Of a stretch of 64,000 nucleotides of DNA, positions 10,965-21,462 are shown piece after piece (position 1 is the stretch's first letter; each line of letters begins with the position of its first letter). A program made the position numbers and the translations under genes. The stretch covers positions 29,012,605 through 29,076,604 of the forward strand of contig NC_045130.1 in the NCBI RefSeq assembly GCF_007655135.1, read 5' to 3'. A model generated the notes under the pieces. That model worked only from the letters and a program-made list of their open reading frames with translations, searched no databases and had not been told where the DNA came from. The stretch is from Punica granatum (Eukaryota; Streptophyta; Magnoliopsida; Myrtales; Lythraceae).

Positions 10965-12454
10965 CTAAGGGATGCGTGGACCTCCACGGGCCCTCTTCCT
11001 GAACCTCTCCAAGGCGACATTCGCTCGTGCCAACTCCTGCTCGTGCCTCTGTATCTCGGCGCGGGCCTGGGCGAGCTCTCTTTGTAATTGCCGCTGATCT
11101 ACAAACTGCTCGTCTTTCTCTGCGACTTTCCGACGAAGATGATCTCTCTTAGCCCTGAGGTTAGCAAGCTCTACTTGGATGGCCGCGTCCGAGGTGAGGG
11201 CTGCTCCGGTTGGTCCGCTATCTTCGGCTCGTGGAGAGTCGGCGAAATCTTCGTGTGATGTCGGACCCACCAATAGAAGCGGAGGACATATTCCTTGGTA
11301 GCTTGGAAATCTTGTTCCTCGAGGGTTGGATGCTTGGGGAAATAGGGAAGTTCGATGACCACGGTTCGCCACGCGTCCAAAACCCGTTCAATGTTTCTTT
11401 GGCGATCCACGAATGTCTGATCCTCCCACCAAGTATGTTTGAATCTAGCCCGTGCCGTGTCCTCGAGGACTGTCTGCAAGCTACCAAACTGCCTCATCAC
11501 TCGCGCCGGGAAATATGTTGTGGACCCCGCATGGCTTACGAGTGGGACTCCGTTAAAATCAGGACACCTAAGGGCCGCGAGTCTGGGTAGCATCCACGCG
11601 GCTCGCCACTTAAAACCCCTAGGTGGTATTTCGCGAAAATTTTTGATCCGCTCAAAAACCTTGCGTTCTTCCACACGTATCAAAGATAATAACTGCGAAA
11701 TGATCGACCCCAAGCGACTGAAAAACAGGACTGGCCTCACGAGGCCGAAGGGGTTTGCATGACTTTGAAGCCAAATTTGTAAGAGGATTAAAGACCCTCT
11801 CAACCTACGATCAGCTGTTCGTGTGACGCGGTCGAGGGACCGAATAGTCTCAGCCACTAGGCCTACCTCATACTCGCGGCCTCCGACCACTTGGAGGACG
11901 ACGCTAGCTAAAGCTGCCTATATACGATCAGCTGTGCAAGGGAATAAAAGAGTCCCAAAAATCAAAAGTAAAACTGCATGACACAAATTCTTTTGAAAAA
12001 GATCCCCTTGGACCACGCGTGCTTGTGAATCAAAAAAACGGAGTAGTTTCGCAGTTATTATCTCGGTACCGCCGGAATATGTGAGCTTGGTGTGCAGCGA
12101 AGACCTTTGCACCCCGAGTAGGCGCGAAACTAAGGCCGGTCGAGTAGTTCGGAGATTGGGCTCTATAATACCATGGGTGACTGTGGTCCGGCCGATGAGG
12201 GTCCTATATTCCTCAATAGTGGGTGCGAGCTCGGTGCCTTGGGTGTTGAAGAAGGCGTGGATTGGATCCCAAAACGTCACGGCTGCTCCGAGGAAATTCC
12301 AGTCTACCAGTCGAGTGGACAATAGAGGCACATCTCCTATGAAGGTAGTGATGTAGTCCCGATCAATTTGACGCAGACTTATCCATATGCGGTTGATTTC
12401 GTCTAGTGGTGGTGTGACCCTATCGAGGCGCGGGAAGGAGGCTGAGCGCGACAT
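10965..12454 (-). pseudogene. Element B ORF1: DUF7745-type protein with C-terminal coiled coil
   Basis: The frame starts at MSRSASFPRLDRVTPPLDEINRIW (first 20 only are diagnostic) and shows WNFLGAAVTFWDPIHAFF, GTELAPTIEEYRTLIG, FFPxRVMRQFG-like text and RGFKWRAAWM. This is the arrangement of the plant DUF7745 family, an extra ORF found upstream of gag in Tat/Ogre elements; its function is unknown. A strongly helical Gln/Arg/Glu tail (RQLQRELAQARAEIQRHEQE) follows. Two lesions are visible: an in-frame TAG at about 11,918-11,920, and a one-base frame change near 11,265. Otherwise the frame is well kept, so the copy decayed fairly recently. Length without lesions is near 495 residues. Confidence 0.75.
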
Positions 12455-13015
12455 CCCTTACCAAGATGAAAGGAAGATCGGCTTAGGACTTATCAATACG
12501 AGTGACACCCTAATTTTGAAAATTACATGATGTATGCATGCGGAAATGTAAATGCCCACGGCTTAATTAAATTACAAGGTGTATGTACATGTCTCTCGAA
12601 ATGGAAAAAGACTCAAATGGCGCGCAAGTCGACTCAATGGACTGTTGTTAAAGTCGAGTTGGAGGCTAGCATGGAGGTTTAGCACGGTGCATGGTTTCGG
12701 TAATACAAGGACCGTGCTATCTAGGAATGAGGGTCCCCGATTCAAGGGTGTCAATTCATTGAAATCGAGCGGGATTCTTTTCAAGGCCTAAGCGGCAGTC
12801 GAACTGCGCGCCGTACCCCTATTTTGAATCCCTATCTAACCTACGCTCCTATTACCGGTCGTGGGACGTGACCCATAGGTACCTAGAAGCTAGTATGATA
12901 TGCAATGCGTGTGCGGGAAATAAAAATAGGTAAGGTAGATAAGCGGAAAATTACGGAAAGCGTTAAATAAACAAACAAGCAAAGCAAGCGAGAACGAGCC
13001 CGAACCCTCTAAGTT
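12455..13015 (-). other. Leader between primer site and ORF1 of element B
   Basis: Untranslated leader by position: it lies between the primer-binding site at 13,033 and the ORF1 start at 12,454. No open frame of note. Confidence 0.5.
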
Positions 13016-13033
13016 TCTCCAGTGGAGTCGCCA
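13016..13033 (-). other. Primer-binding site of element B
   Basis: Minus strand TGGCGACTCCACTGGAGA lies three bases inside the LTR end. TGGCGACTCC is the start I associate with the tRNA-Arg primer site of Ogre/Tat elements (from memory). It fixes the 3' end of the 5' LTR at about 13,037, where the minus strand reads GCACACA. Confidence 0.65.
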
Positions 13034-15149
13034 AGCTGTGTGCACCCGAATTTCATCTAGTCGAGGCACGCGTGCTCGCGCCTATGCAATGTGGCTTGGG
13101 AGTGTCCACCTTCCCGGGGACGCGCGACGGACGCACGTGAGAAATAGTCACCACTTGCCATTTTACGACCCGAAGGTCGAGGGTCGGCAAGTTACTCGGG
13201 TCTAGGGGTATGAGGTACACCTAATTGCTAAGGCATATGGTCTGCGAGACCCGAGGTTCCGAAATTCGGGGGTTCTGTTACATGCGAGCCTATATCTCGC
13301 ACGCCCTATCGATACTCTAGCTTGTCTAGGCTTGCCACTTTAATTTAATTACCGCTTAATTAAGTTCCACTCATCTTACACGTTTTGACACCATTAATTT
13401 GAAGAAACACTCCGACCGTCCACTCTCCGACCGGGATTCTTACATGAATAAATGTACAACATAAACCCTTACATTGTTCTCTCGAATAAATAAAATACAA
13501 ATTACAGCAACTGAATCCCGGTCGGTTCGCGTTCTGTTATTATTCCACTCGTGCTCACCGTGTGGTTTGAAAAGACTGGAATTGAAATTAAGATGCGCGC
13601 TCAGTGTTGAGGAGTTGGACCCCGTGATCTACGATTAGGGCATTGGACCCCATATGGATCGTATCCTAAAGGATCAGGCTTGATCCGCATAACAAACAAG
13701 TGCAATAATATAACAAGCGGACACAAATAAACAAACAATGGGGTTTTGTTATTGTCGAATTTACGTGAATTAACCGATTATTAACGGGGTATCTTGACAT
13801 GCAAATCCTACCCTAAAGCAGACAAAGTGGGTACAGGGTGTGAATCGATCAGAGATCGCCTCGGGAGGGTATTTCGCATTTGGCATTATTTTCCGAAGAC
13901 TTGACGTACGTGACGTCTATTGTCAAGTCTTATGTTTGTGGGTTGCTTTTAGGATTGTTCTACGTTGTGATACTACGGTTGTTACAAGTTATTACCGAAC
14001 ATGGATTCCACCCGTAAGTCCTAGAACCTAGTGCCTATCCCGCTATTGTCCGTTTTTGTCTTAACCAAGTACACAATTAGTCCGGTATTTGTATTTTGAG
14101 CCAATCCACCCGAACTAACTACTCCAGACTATGCTAGAATGACAAAAACTCATCGGTCGGATAGAGCGGGCTATGCAGATGAACCTGCGCCTAGACAGGT
14201 AGCCCATCCCTACCCTGATACCATAGTGTTTCTCTTATTCTAACCCTAGGAGTGTCACTAAGTTGCAAATAGAAGATTTTGCCCTTGAGGTGAAGATTAT
14301 TTTCGAAAAAGTGAGATTACGCAGTGCGGGCCACTTCGGCCTGTGACCGGCGCTAACCGATCCCCTGGAACTTCCAGGGTTGTCAAGAACCCTAAAAAAA
14401 CCAAAGGATCAATTAATCTATCCGGAAGTGATCTAAGAAGAACTTCCAAGCCCCGATCTGAGTTTCTTGAAATCAGGTGAGGCCTCGAGTCAAGACGCGT
14501 AAGTCCTTCCTAGACGTCCATGTCACATCGAGCCACGTATCTTGAATTTTATAAAATTTGCAAGTTTTGAGAAGGGCACCAACGCATGTTTGCAACCTAT
14601 CGACGCGTGTTACCAGTTTATTACTAAATCGTGCAAAGTTTATTGGGGCCAAGTGAGTTAATTAATCGCATGAACGTCCCAATTACCCTGTTAGTGGAAT
14701 TATTGATAAAATTAATTAATGTTTTGCCAAATGCTCTAAATATGCGGGTTTCAGACCGTCGAGCCGATCATTGATTGACCGTCCGATGCGAATCCTAATT
14801 CCCGACCACCTTGGGGATTTAAAAATTAATTTTAGGTCGAGTTTGCATGATTAAACCGATTCGTGTGAGGTTTCGATTAAAGCGAGAAAATAAAACGGTT
14901 GAAACACGGATCAAGAGCACATTATCACGTCAAGCACGACAAACATACATATTTTACACAATTTGTGCCTCCATGATCATGATAAACACATACAAACATA
15001 CACAAACATAATATTAACGGAATCGATAAAACGGCACCGACTCATGGAAGCGGAAAATCATGCAAAGAGCACGTATTCTCATGTTGTATACATATAATTA
15101 CAGAAATAAAATAATTAAACGGGGCACATACGTTGTCAGTCGGGGATCC

Positions 15150-15560
15150 AAGTATGAAAGGGTTGGATATTTTTTGAAAATGCCCAGGGACTGATTTGAA
15201 CGATTTTGAAAGAGTAAGGACTGATTTGAAAATTCGGATAAAGTTTCGGGGGACTCGTTTGAAAATTCTGAAAAAATTGGGGACAGTGTAAAAATTGCTG
15301 AAAATGTCCCTGTTTGAAACGAATTTGAACATTCGGGCAGATCTGAAAATGGTGAAAAATGGTCCCGGGACTAAACTGAAACAACTTGAAAAGTTTCTTG
15401 GAGTGGTTGGAAAATTCCGAAAAATTCAACGACTGATTGGAACAATAGTAAAAATGGCTGGGACTTGAATGACATGGATTTTAAAATTCGGGACAGATCT
15501 GAAAAAATAAAAATGCATCCTCGGGACTGAAGTGAGACAAAATAGAAAGTTCATAAAATC
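15150..15560. repeat. Degenerate tandem repeat inside the LTR of element B
   Basis: Variations of GGGACTGATTTGAAAATTC and GAAAAAGTTT recur about every 35-55 bases, roughly eight to ten times. Copies are diverged and irregular in length. Confidence 0.55.
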
Positions 15561-15744
15561 GAGTTCGAGACAAATCCGATCACCCACGCAACCCAATAAT
15601 GCTTATTTCACGTCATATTCTTCAAAGCAAACATTAATATTCAAGAATGGAGTCCTAAACATGTCACTAAGTCGAGAATTTACCTAGTTCGGTTAGTTGA
15701 GGGGCGGTTCTGTAAAATAAAAAAATAAAAAAAAATAAGAAAAT

Positions 15745-15970
15745 TTCGCCGGGGAGTTGGGCCGCTGAGGGAGGATTGGGCCGAGTGGGTTGCTGGGTCG
15801 AGTTGGGCCGAATGGGTCGGATTGGGCCGAATGGACCGCTGGGCTTCCGGACGCGACTAGGCTGGGCCGAACGCTAACGGGCTGCCGCTGCTAGACTGGG
15901 CAGGGCCGTTGCTAGACTGGGCCGCCGCTGCTGGACTGGGCTGTGGAGCGGCGAGCTGGGCTGCTGGGCG
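15745..15970. repeat. GC-rich minisatellite-like block
   Basis: Short units of the form TTGGGCCGAATGGG, GCTGGGC and CTAGACTGGGC repeat imperfectly. No protein is implied. Confidence 0.5.
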
Positions 15971-17100
15971 GCACGCCTATTCAACCTGAAAACAAATAAA
16001 TCGACCCAGTTAGAACGAGAGGGAGAAACCGAGGAGAAAGGACGTGGTTCGGGGACGGTGGTGACTGGTCGTGGCGATTTTCGACTTCGGGGAGTTCCGG
16101 CGATCTGTTGGGGAGGCTCTGGTGACTGGGGGATCGGGTCCGCCCGCATGGAGGAGAAAGCCGAAACGAGGAATCGAGTCTGGGATCCGGTTCTATCCAG
16201 GATCCGAACCGAAGGAGGCGAATGATTTTTTTCGGAGTCGGAGCTAGGGGGTACCGCGAGCTGAGGGTTTGAGGGAGGGTATTCGAGCTACGGGTTTTCC
16301 GTTCTTCGGAAATCGAGAGGGAGAGAGCGTGTGAGCTCCCGGAAAACCAAGGTCCGAGAAAGAGAGATCGTCCCCGAGAACGAGCGTCCAATCCCGAGAG
16401 TGCGTGGGCCGAGAGTTTTTTCCGAGTTCCGGCTGTTCAAGATTCGAGCTTAGGGTTTCTTTTTTCGGAGAGAATTGGTGAGCTCCGGGATTTCCTTTTT
16501 TTTTTTGCGTTCGTGAGTTCTCGGCTGAAATCGTGAGCTGCGGGTTTTTGCTCCGAAAAATCGAGAGAGAGAGAGACGGCGTGCACGGTTCCGTTCGCGT
16601 GTGCAGAGGAAGACGTTGGTGTGTGCAGAGGAGGCGGCAGGCTCGGGTCCGGATCGTAGCAGGCTCGCCGGTGAGGGCAACAGGGGAGCAGGAGAAGAGA
16701 AAAGAAAAAAGAAAAAGGAAAAAAGAAAAGAAAAAGAAAGAAAAGGGGAGGAAGAAGAACAGGAACGTGGGGGAAAGGGTGAAATTCCGTCTTCTTGATC
16801 GGACGTTGGAAAAATAATTTGAGACCACTATCGTGCTCAGAAAAATTCGTTGATCGATATTATGCGATAAAATTATTTTCAATCTCGAATTTTGTCCCGA
16901 ATTTTGAAAATTGATGTCGATGTACGCGAAATTCGAAAATGTCACAAATAGTATTATTTTTGAAAAATCATAAAATTGTTGTTAAATTAGGAAAATGTCA
17001 TATTTCCGCGAAGTCGTGAATACTTGAGTAATTAATTGGAAATACTTCCCTCACAGGTGGCAAAATGACGATTCTGCCCCTCTGAAGCCGGTGGACCAAA

Positions 17101-18661
17101 ATTGAGTGCTGACAGCGTGATCAGTTTCATTTTTTCCTCAGCAAGTTGAGTTGAGAATTCGAAATTCTCATTCTCTAACTTGAGGGGGGTATTTTGGAAA
17201 GATTTATTTCCCTTTGTATTTTATGTGCATATCCATATATAACATACTTAGGCACCCATAGTTTAGCCGTAGATATTATTTTCCTTTTATTTGCCAGACC
17301 TGCATGTATACATACCGGTCAAATGAATGAAAATAAGACAAGTTCTTCCGCTCAATCCTGAATCTTGACATCCTTTAATAGTAGCAACCCTTTACTACTT
17401 GCAGTAGCTGCTGCAGACCTCTTCATCGTAGGGTTCACGAGTTTCAATTTAAGGAGGAGGGCTGAGCTTGTCGATTCGGCAGAGATTCGTCTCAGAGCTG
17501 ATCGTCCATGGAGAGAACCGTACATGGAGGATATGGACAATGGCGAGGAGGACAAGTGCGCTTATGTTCATCGACAAGGCCCTTACCGTTGCTGCTCAAG
17601 CTGGTGAGAACGATAAAGAAACTTTTGACCACTCGAGAACTGTTCAGTTTTTGTTCGCACCCGCCATTACTGTAGCTAAGTTAAGTTAAGATGCACTTAA
17701 CTCCTCCGTTAACAAACAGAATGTTTTAATACTTCAATAGACAGTGCGGGTCATGTCAATAAAATTTAATGGTGCTAATCCGAAATTGACTTGTTTATCT
17801 AATATTGCAACAAAATTTAAAATTTATGTCCGAAATAGTTATAACTTTTAGTTTTTATACCAAAGTGCTATTTTTCGATTGAAAGGGAGCTGTGACCTAA
17901 TATAAAAAAATAAAAAGTTAAATAAGGAGGCACACGGTAACCTCTTTGGCGACGGTATATGTCATTGCACTGAATCCCATTTTTCACGAAAGTGTTGCGT
18001 GAAAGTCTTGTGTTAACAGTACAATCTTCCTTTTCACGTGATTTTGAGCCAGAAAAATAAGAGATTATATACTCGACTCTCAGTAATAAAATTTTATGTA
18101 CCTTTATTTCCTCTTCTCCAATGTCCAATTAGGTAGGCACATTCAAGCTCATAAGCTTTAAATTATTCCAATATAAAACGGCAAACTGGTTTTTGAAGAT
18201 GTGGCTCTCACTGAAACAAGTCACCATCCGAACATACCAAGGTCACCGCCCGACCACCGGGTCTCCGACAGTGATTTCTCAGAAACTTATATGCAATTCA
18301 GTATTAATTTCCAGAAAATTTAATGGCATCGAGAAGAAATTATTGAAATGTATTAAAGTCTTTCCACTGCAATCAACAGGGAAGAACGGGTGAGTTTTTA
18401 TACAAGTACTTAATTATATAAATTATTTATACGGTGTTCAGATGTGGGATGGAAGGTCGTTTAGGCATATTTTATCGTTTATAAAGTAGAATCAGTCCCA
18501 TAAATAGCTTAAGATCAAAGTCTCAGTTAAATTCGTGATTTAGAGCGTGAGTTTTTCTAGTAAATTGGAAGGCATCAGGAAAAGAGAGATGTTTTATTCA
18601 TTTTTCAACTAGACAATCATTTTAATATCAATAGTCTTAAATTATTTTTCGAGTGGACTAC
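17101..18661. other. Intergenic DNA without a recognised gene
   Basis: AT-rich. Both strands are open for about 70-80 codons around 17,352-17,690 (plus frame with TSFNSSNPLLLAVAAADLF; a minus frame overlaps it). I recognise neither and the overlap argues for chance. Nothing else stands out. Confidence 0.4.
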
Positions 18662-18935
18662 CACTGTCGCCCTTCATTTATTCATTAGCAACCGTTTTTG
18701 CCCATGACATATTTTTGCCACCAATTAGCCTCAAACGTTGGTATTCCGTCAACATTTATACCCTTCCGTTAACCTCCGTGACGGAAAATTTATGGACGGT
18801 ATTATGTTTTCCGTCACTTTTCGGTCATAGAAGGGTATAAATGTGAGACGGAATGCCAACTTTTGGGGCTAATATGTGGCAAAAATATGTCAGGGGCAAA
18901 TATGGTTGCTAATGAATAAGTGGAGGGCGACAGTG
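18662..18935. mobile_element. MITE-like inverted-repeat element, 274 bp
   Basis: The ends are CACTGTCGCCC (18,662) and GGGCGACAGTG (18,935). The two arms, about 115 bp each, match almost throughout (TTATTCATTAGCAACC, GACATATTTTTGCCAC, ATTCCGTC, ATTTATACCCTTC), so the whole element can fold into one hairpin. No coding capacity; a nonautonomous DNA transposon. No clear target duplication. Confidence 0.75.
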
Positions 18936-19079
18936 ATTGTTTATTTCTATTTTTCAACCATTTTATTTTATTCAATAATTGCTAACAAGATGTTCCAATT
19001 ATTATGAACGAACTGTAGAGACGAATTTGTCAGAAGTAAGGGACAAAAAGATTGTCCCCTATTGGAAATAAGAGAGGAA

Positions 19080-19440
19080 ATCAAAGAGTTTATCTACCAC
19101 TTGAGTCTAAAACCTATTGACTTAAGTTTTTGGTTCGCAGATAAACTCAAAGTCCAAATAGTCCCATGAATTTCTCAACAAATGATATCAAACCCTAGGT
19201 AACGTGCATACGTGCCTATACCGCACCACGCCAGGCCTAGGCTCGAGTGTTGCAAGCATTGTAACCTCGAGCAGTGCCTGTAACTCTAGGGTGGTCCAGT
19301 ATGGAACTGAGTGGATTTATCTATGTCTTTAAATAAGACTTTAGTCTGGCAACTTATTGATTTAACCTTTTATGTCGCGGATTGGTTCAAAGTTCAAGTA
19401 GACTCATGGATTTTCCAACCAAATTACATAAAACCCCAGC
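19080..19440 (+). mobile_element. Degraded TRIM-like element
   Basis: Two related stretches, 19,080-19,180 and 19,310-19,430, share CTTATTGATTTAA-type, GCGGATTGGTTCAAAGTTCAAGTAG-type and CCCATGAATTTYTCAAC-type text. The first is followed by ATGATATCAAACCC, a worn initiator-Met-tRNA primer site. It resembles the better preserved TRIM at 20,884 in size and order. Confidence 0.45.
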
Positions 19441-19559
19441 TTTCTTAATTCCCATCCTTTTTCCCTCTTTTCTTTATTACACTTTTTTTTTAACAAATGA
19501 GAGCTTATGGATCTACATTGGGATAGATAGAAGGGAGAAAATCTAGAGGAGTGACTAAC

Positions 19560-19745
19560 GTGAGTTAGTTCAAGCAGGTCGGCGCTTGCTCCACTGAAAT
19601 AAGATCTCGGATTCAAGTCCTTGTGAACCTAGAAAATCCATGCTGGGATATTTTTACTCCTTAATGGCCCGACCCAGCTCGACTGAATTAGTCATGACTC
19701 AATTAGGCTTTCGGATACCAAGGTTTACATTGAAAAAGAAAAATA
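19560..19745 (+). mobile_element. tRNA-derived SINE copy
   Basis: The head has a tRNA-like box A region (GTTAGTTCAAGCAGGTCGGC) and box B (GGATTCAAGTCC). The body has CCAGCTCGACTGAATTAGTC and GCTTTCGGATACCAAGG, and it ends in an A-rich tail. The same body occurs at 41,945-42,135 (plus) and reversed at 31,560-31,620, 34,470-34,640 and 54,066-54,175. Confidence 0.6.
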
Positions 19746-20459
19746 TAGAGGAGCGGGAAGCCCTAATGCTGAGAATCAAATTAGAAACTCTTGTCTCAGA
19801 TCGTGAAATTATAGAAAAGCATAGGGGCTAAAGTTTAATTTGGAACGACCAAATTGAAAGGAAGAACTTTTAAGGGACCAATTGGAGAAGTCAAAAGAGA
19901 ATATACAAATAGCACATTTACACAGCTCTATAGCATAGCTTGCAACGGTAAAAATGAAAGAAAGGAGCATGACGTGTAATACGGCATGAATGCTATTTTA
20001 AAGATGGCATTCATGTGTTCCAGTCATAATTTGTATCAGCTTATGGTCATATGCCGATCCATTACTGCAGCAGAAAGAGAGAGGAGATGGAGAGAAACGG
20101 AGGTGACGACCTTAGAAACGTCGCTTTCATTCTTTCCGGTAAGCTTGTCTCATTTTTTGATTGCCAGAATTGTTTTAGTTTGGTCCAATTAGTTTATTGA
20201 GAGAGAAAGCTTGTTCACTCGTTATTGGCAGATCATTATAGCTTTGTTTATGACCAAAATTTTTAGATGTTCTCATTGTTCTGATCACTCCGATGCTATA
20301 GGGTTTTAAATAATCAAAATTGGTTGAGTTGTTTGAGAAACATCGCATTTTAAAATTTCCACAAACATGACAAAAACAGATTTTGGGGTTGGCTTTTTTA
20401 CCTTTTCTTATTTTTTATTTTTTTAAAAATTTGAACCTCTTAATGGCATGGCCATGCCA

Positions 20460-20883
20460 AGCAAAGGATGATGGAGCCTAACATCCGGCCATGGAATAGG
20501 ATAACTCATGCAACCTCTGAATGCCAGTGCCCCACAACTTTCTGCACTCCATATCTGTTGAGAACACATTTCCAAGGAGTGTGGGTTACAATACATGAGA
20601 AAAACAAATGCTCCCTAGACTCAATCTCTCGGCCACAATACTCACACTCAAGAGAGGATATAGACAGACCCATATCACCAGCCTCGCTTTTGTGAGTAGC
20701 ATGTTTTTTAGAGCCAACCAACATATAAACGAAGATCGGGAATGTTCCATGGAAAACATATTGCTCTTCTCCAACGTACCTTGCCCTCTCTAGCACGAAG
20801 GTGCTCCCATGCTGAACTAGCCGAAAAGTAGATTTCAATTGCTTTACCTCCTCACCTGAGGATAACTGATTCTCGGCAAATCT
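20460..20883 (-). pseudogene. LINE fragment: zinc-binding domain of L1-type RT
   Basis: The frame 20,506-20,838 reads STFRLVQHGSTFVLERARY, then CEYCGREIESREHLFFSC. This is the C-x2-C...H-x3-4-C zinc finger that follows RT in plant L1 elements (zf-RVT). A T-rich run at about 20,400-20,445 on the plus strand may be the poly(A) end of the element. It continues at 21,463 once the TRIM is removed. Confidence 0.7.
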
Positions 20884-21457
20884 TGTTGAGAGTAAATATA
20901 TAGGTTAGATAGAAAAAAGTACAAGACAATCCCACACCAGTTAGTGAAGACAAAATCCATGGGTTAATATAAGGCTTAAGTAGTTCGACAACCTAATAGC
21001 TTGAGTTTTTAAATTGGAGATAAGACCAAGCCTGTATAAACCTGAATGAAATTTAAGATGGTATCCGAGCCACAGTTTCACGCATCCATGCGCACTTGCA
21101 CCACACCAAGCCCAATATGTTCGAGAGCAATCAAGAGTGCATCTAGTATAAGCCCGCCCTCACCCGAGAATAGAAAAGGAGCCTATTCGAGGTCAGTTGT
21201 TGGGGGTGGGCCTTTAAAGGCACATGACAACGTGTAAGCAAATTAATGAGGAAAAGGCCACACGTTGCATCATATGAGGAGGGTGTTGAGAGTCAATATA
21301 TACATTGGATAGAAAATAGTAAAAGACAACCGCATATCGGTTAGTGAACACAAAATCCATTGGTTAACATGGAGTCTGGATTTCACAGCTTAATAACTTA
21401 AACCTTTGGATTGGAGTTGTGCCGAAATTCGTATAAGCTCGATAAAATTTTAAGGCC
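20884..21457 (+). mobile_element. TRIM (miniature LTR retrotransposon) inside the LINE
   Basis: Two terminal repeats of about 174 bp (20,884-21,057 and 21,284-21,457) both begin TGTTGAGAGT and share TAGATAGAAAA, AAAGACAA, GGTTAGTGAA and ACAAAATCCAT. The first is followed by TGGTATCCGAGCC, an initiator-Met-tRNA primer site with one change. The second is preceded by the polypurine tract GAGGAGGG. The internal part is only about 226 bp and codes for nothing. AATCT flanks both ends (20,879-20,883 and 21,458-21,462) as a 5-bp target duplication. It needs another element's proteins to move. Confidence 0.75.
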
Positions 21458-21462
21458 AATCT

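Larger units (their letters stand above)
13037..17100 (-). repeat. 5' LTR of element B, about 4 kb (outer end approximate)
   Basis: Inner end set by the primer site. Its R-U5-like half (13,262-14,300) matches the opposite-facing LTR copy at 7,840-8,983. The rest holds a degenerate tandem block at 15,150-15,560, a GC-rich GGGCCG block at 15,745-15,970 and purine/pyrimidine-biased DNA at 16,680-16,770. Several open frames of 60-230 codons in 15,040-16,945 are composition artefacts. The outer end lies between about 16,950 and 17,200; I could not find a target duplication. Very long LTRs are typical of Ogre elements. Confidence 0.6.

Noticed and set aside
1..12454. Elements A and B as one interrupted element
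   Set aside because: Both carry their own gag N-terminus, and the two gag sequences differ, so they are separate insertions.
15042..15429. Two Phe-rich minus frames (FKSVPGHF, IFKSV repeats)
   Set aside because: They translate the degenerate tandem repeat in the LTR.
16244..16945. A 233-codon minus frame with FFFLPFSFFFFSFFLF
   Set aside because: Comes from the CTTTTC-rich stretch of the LTR; a composition artefact.
19560..19640. tRNA gene
   Set aside because: The box B-like sequence lacks a foldable cloverleaf and is followed by a SINE body and A-rich tail.
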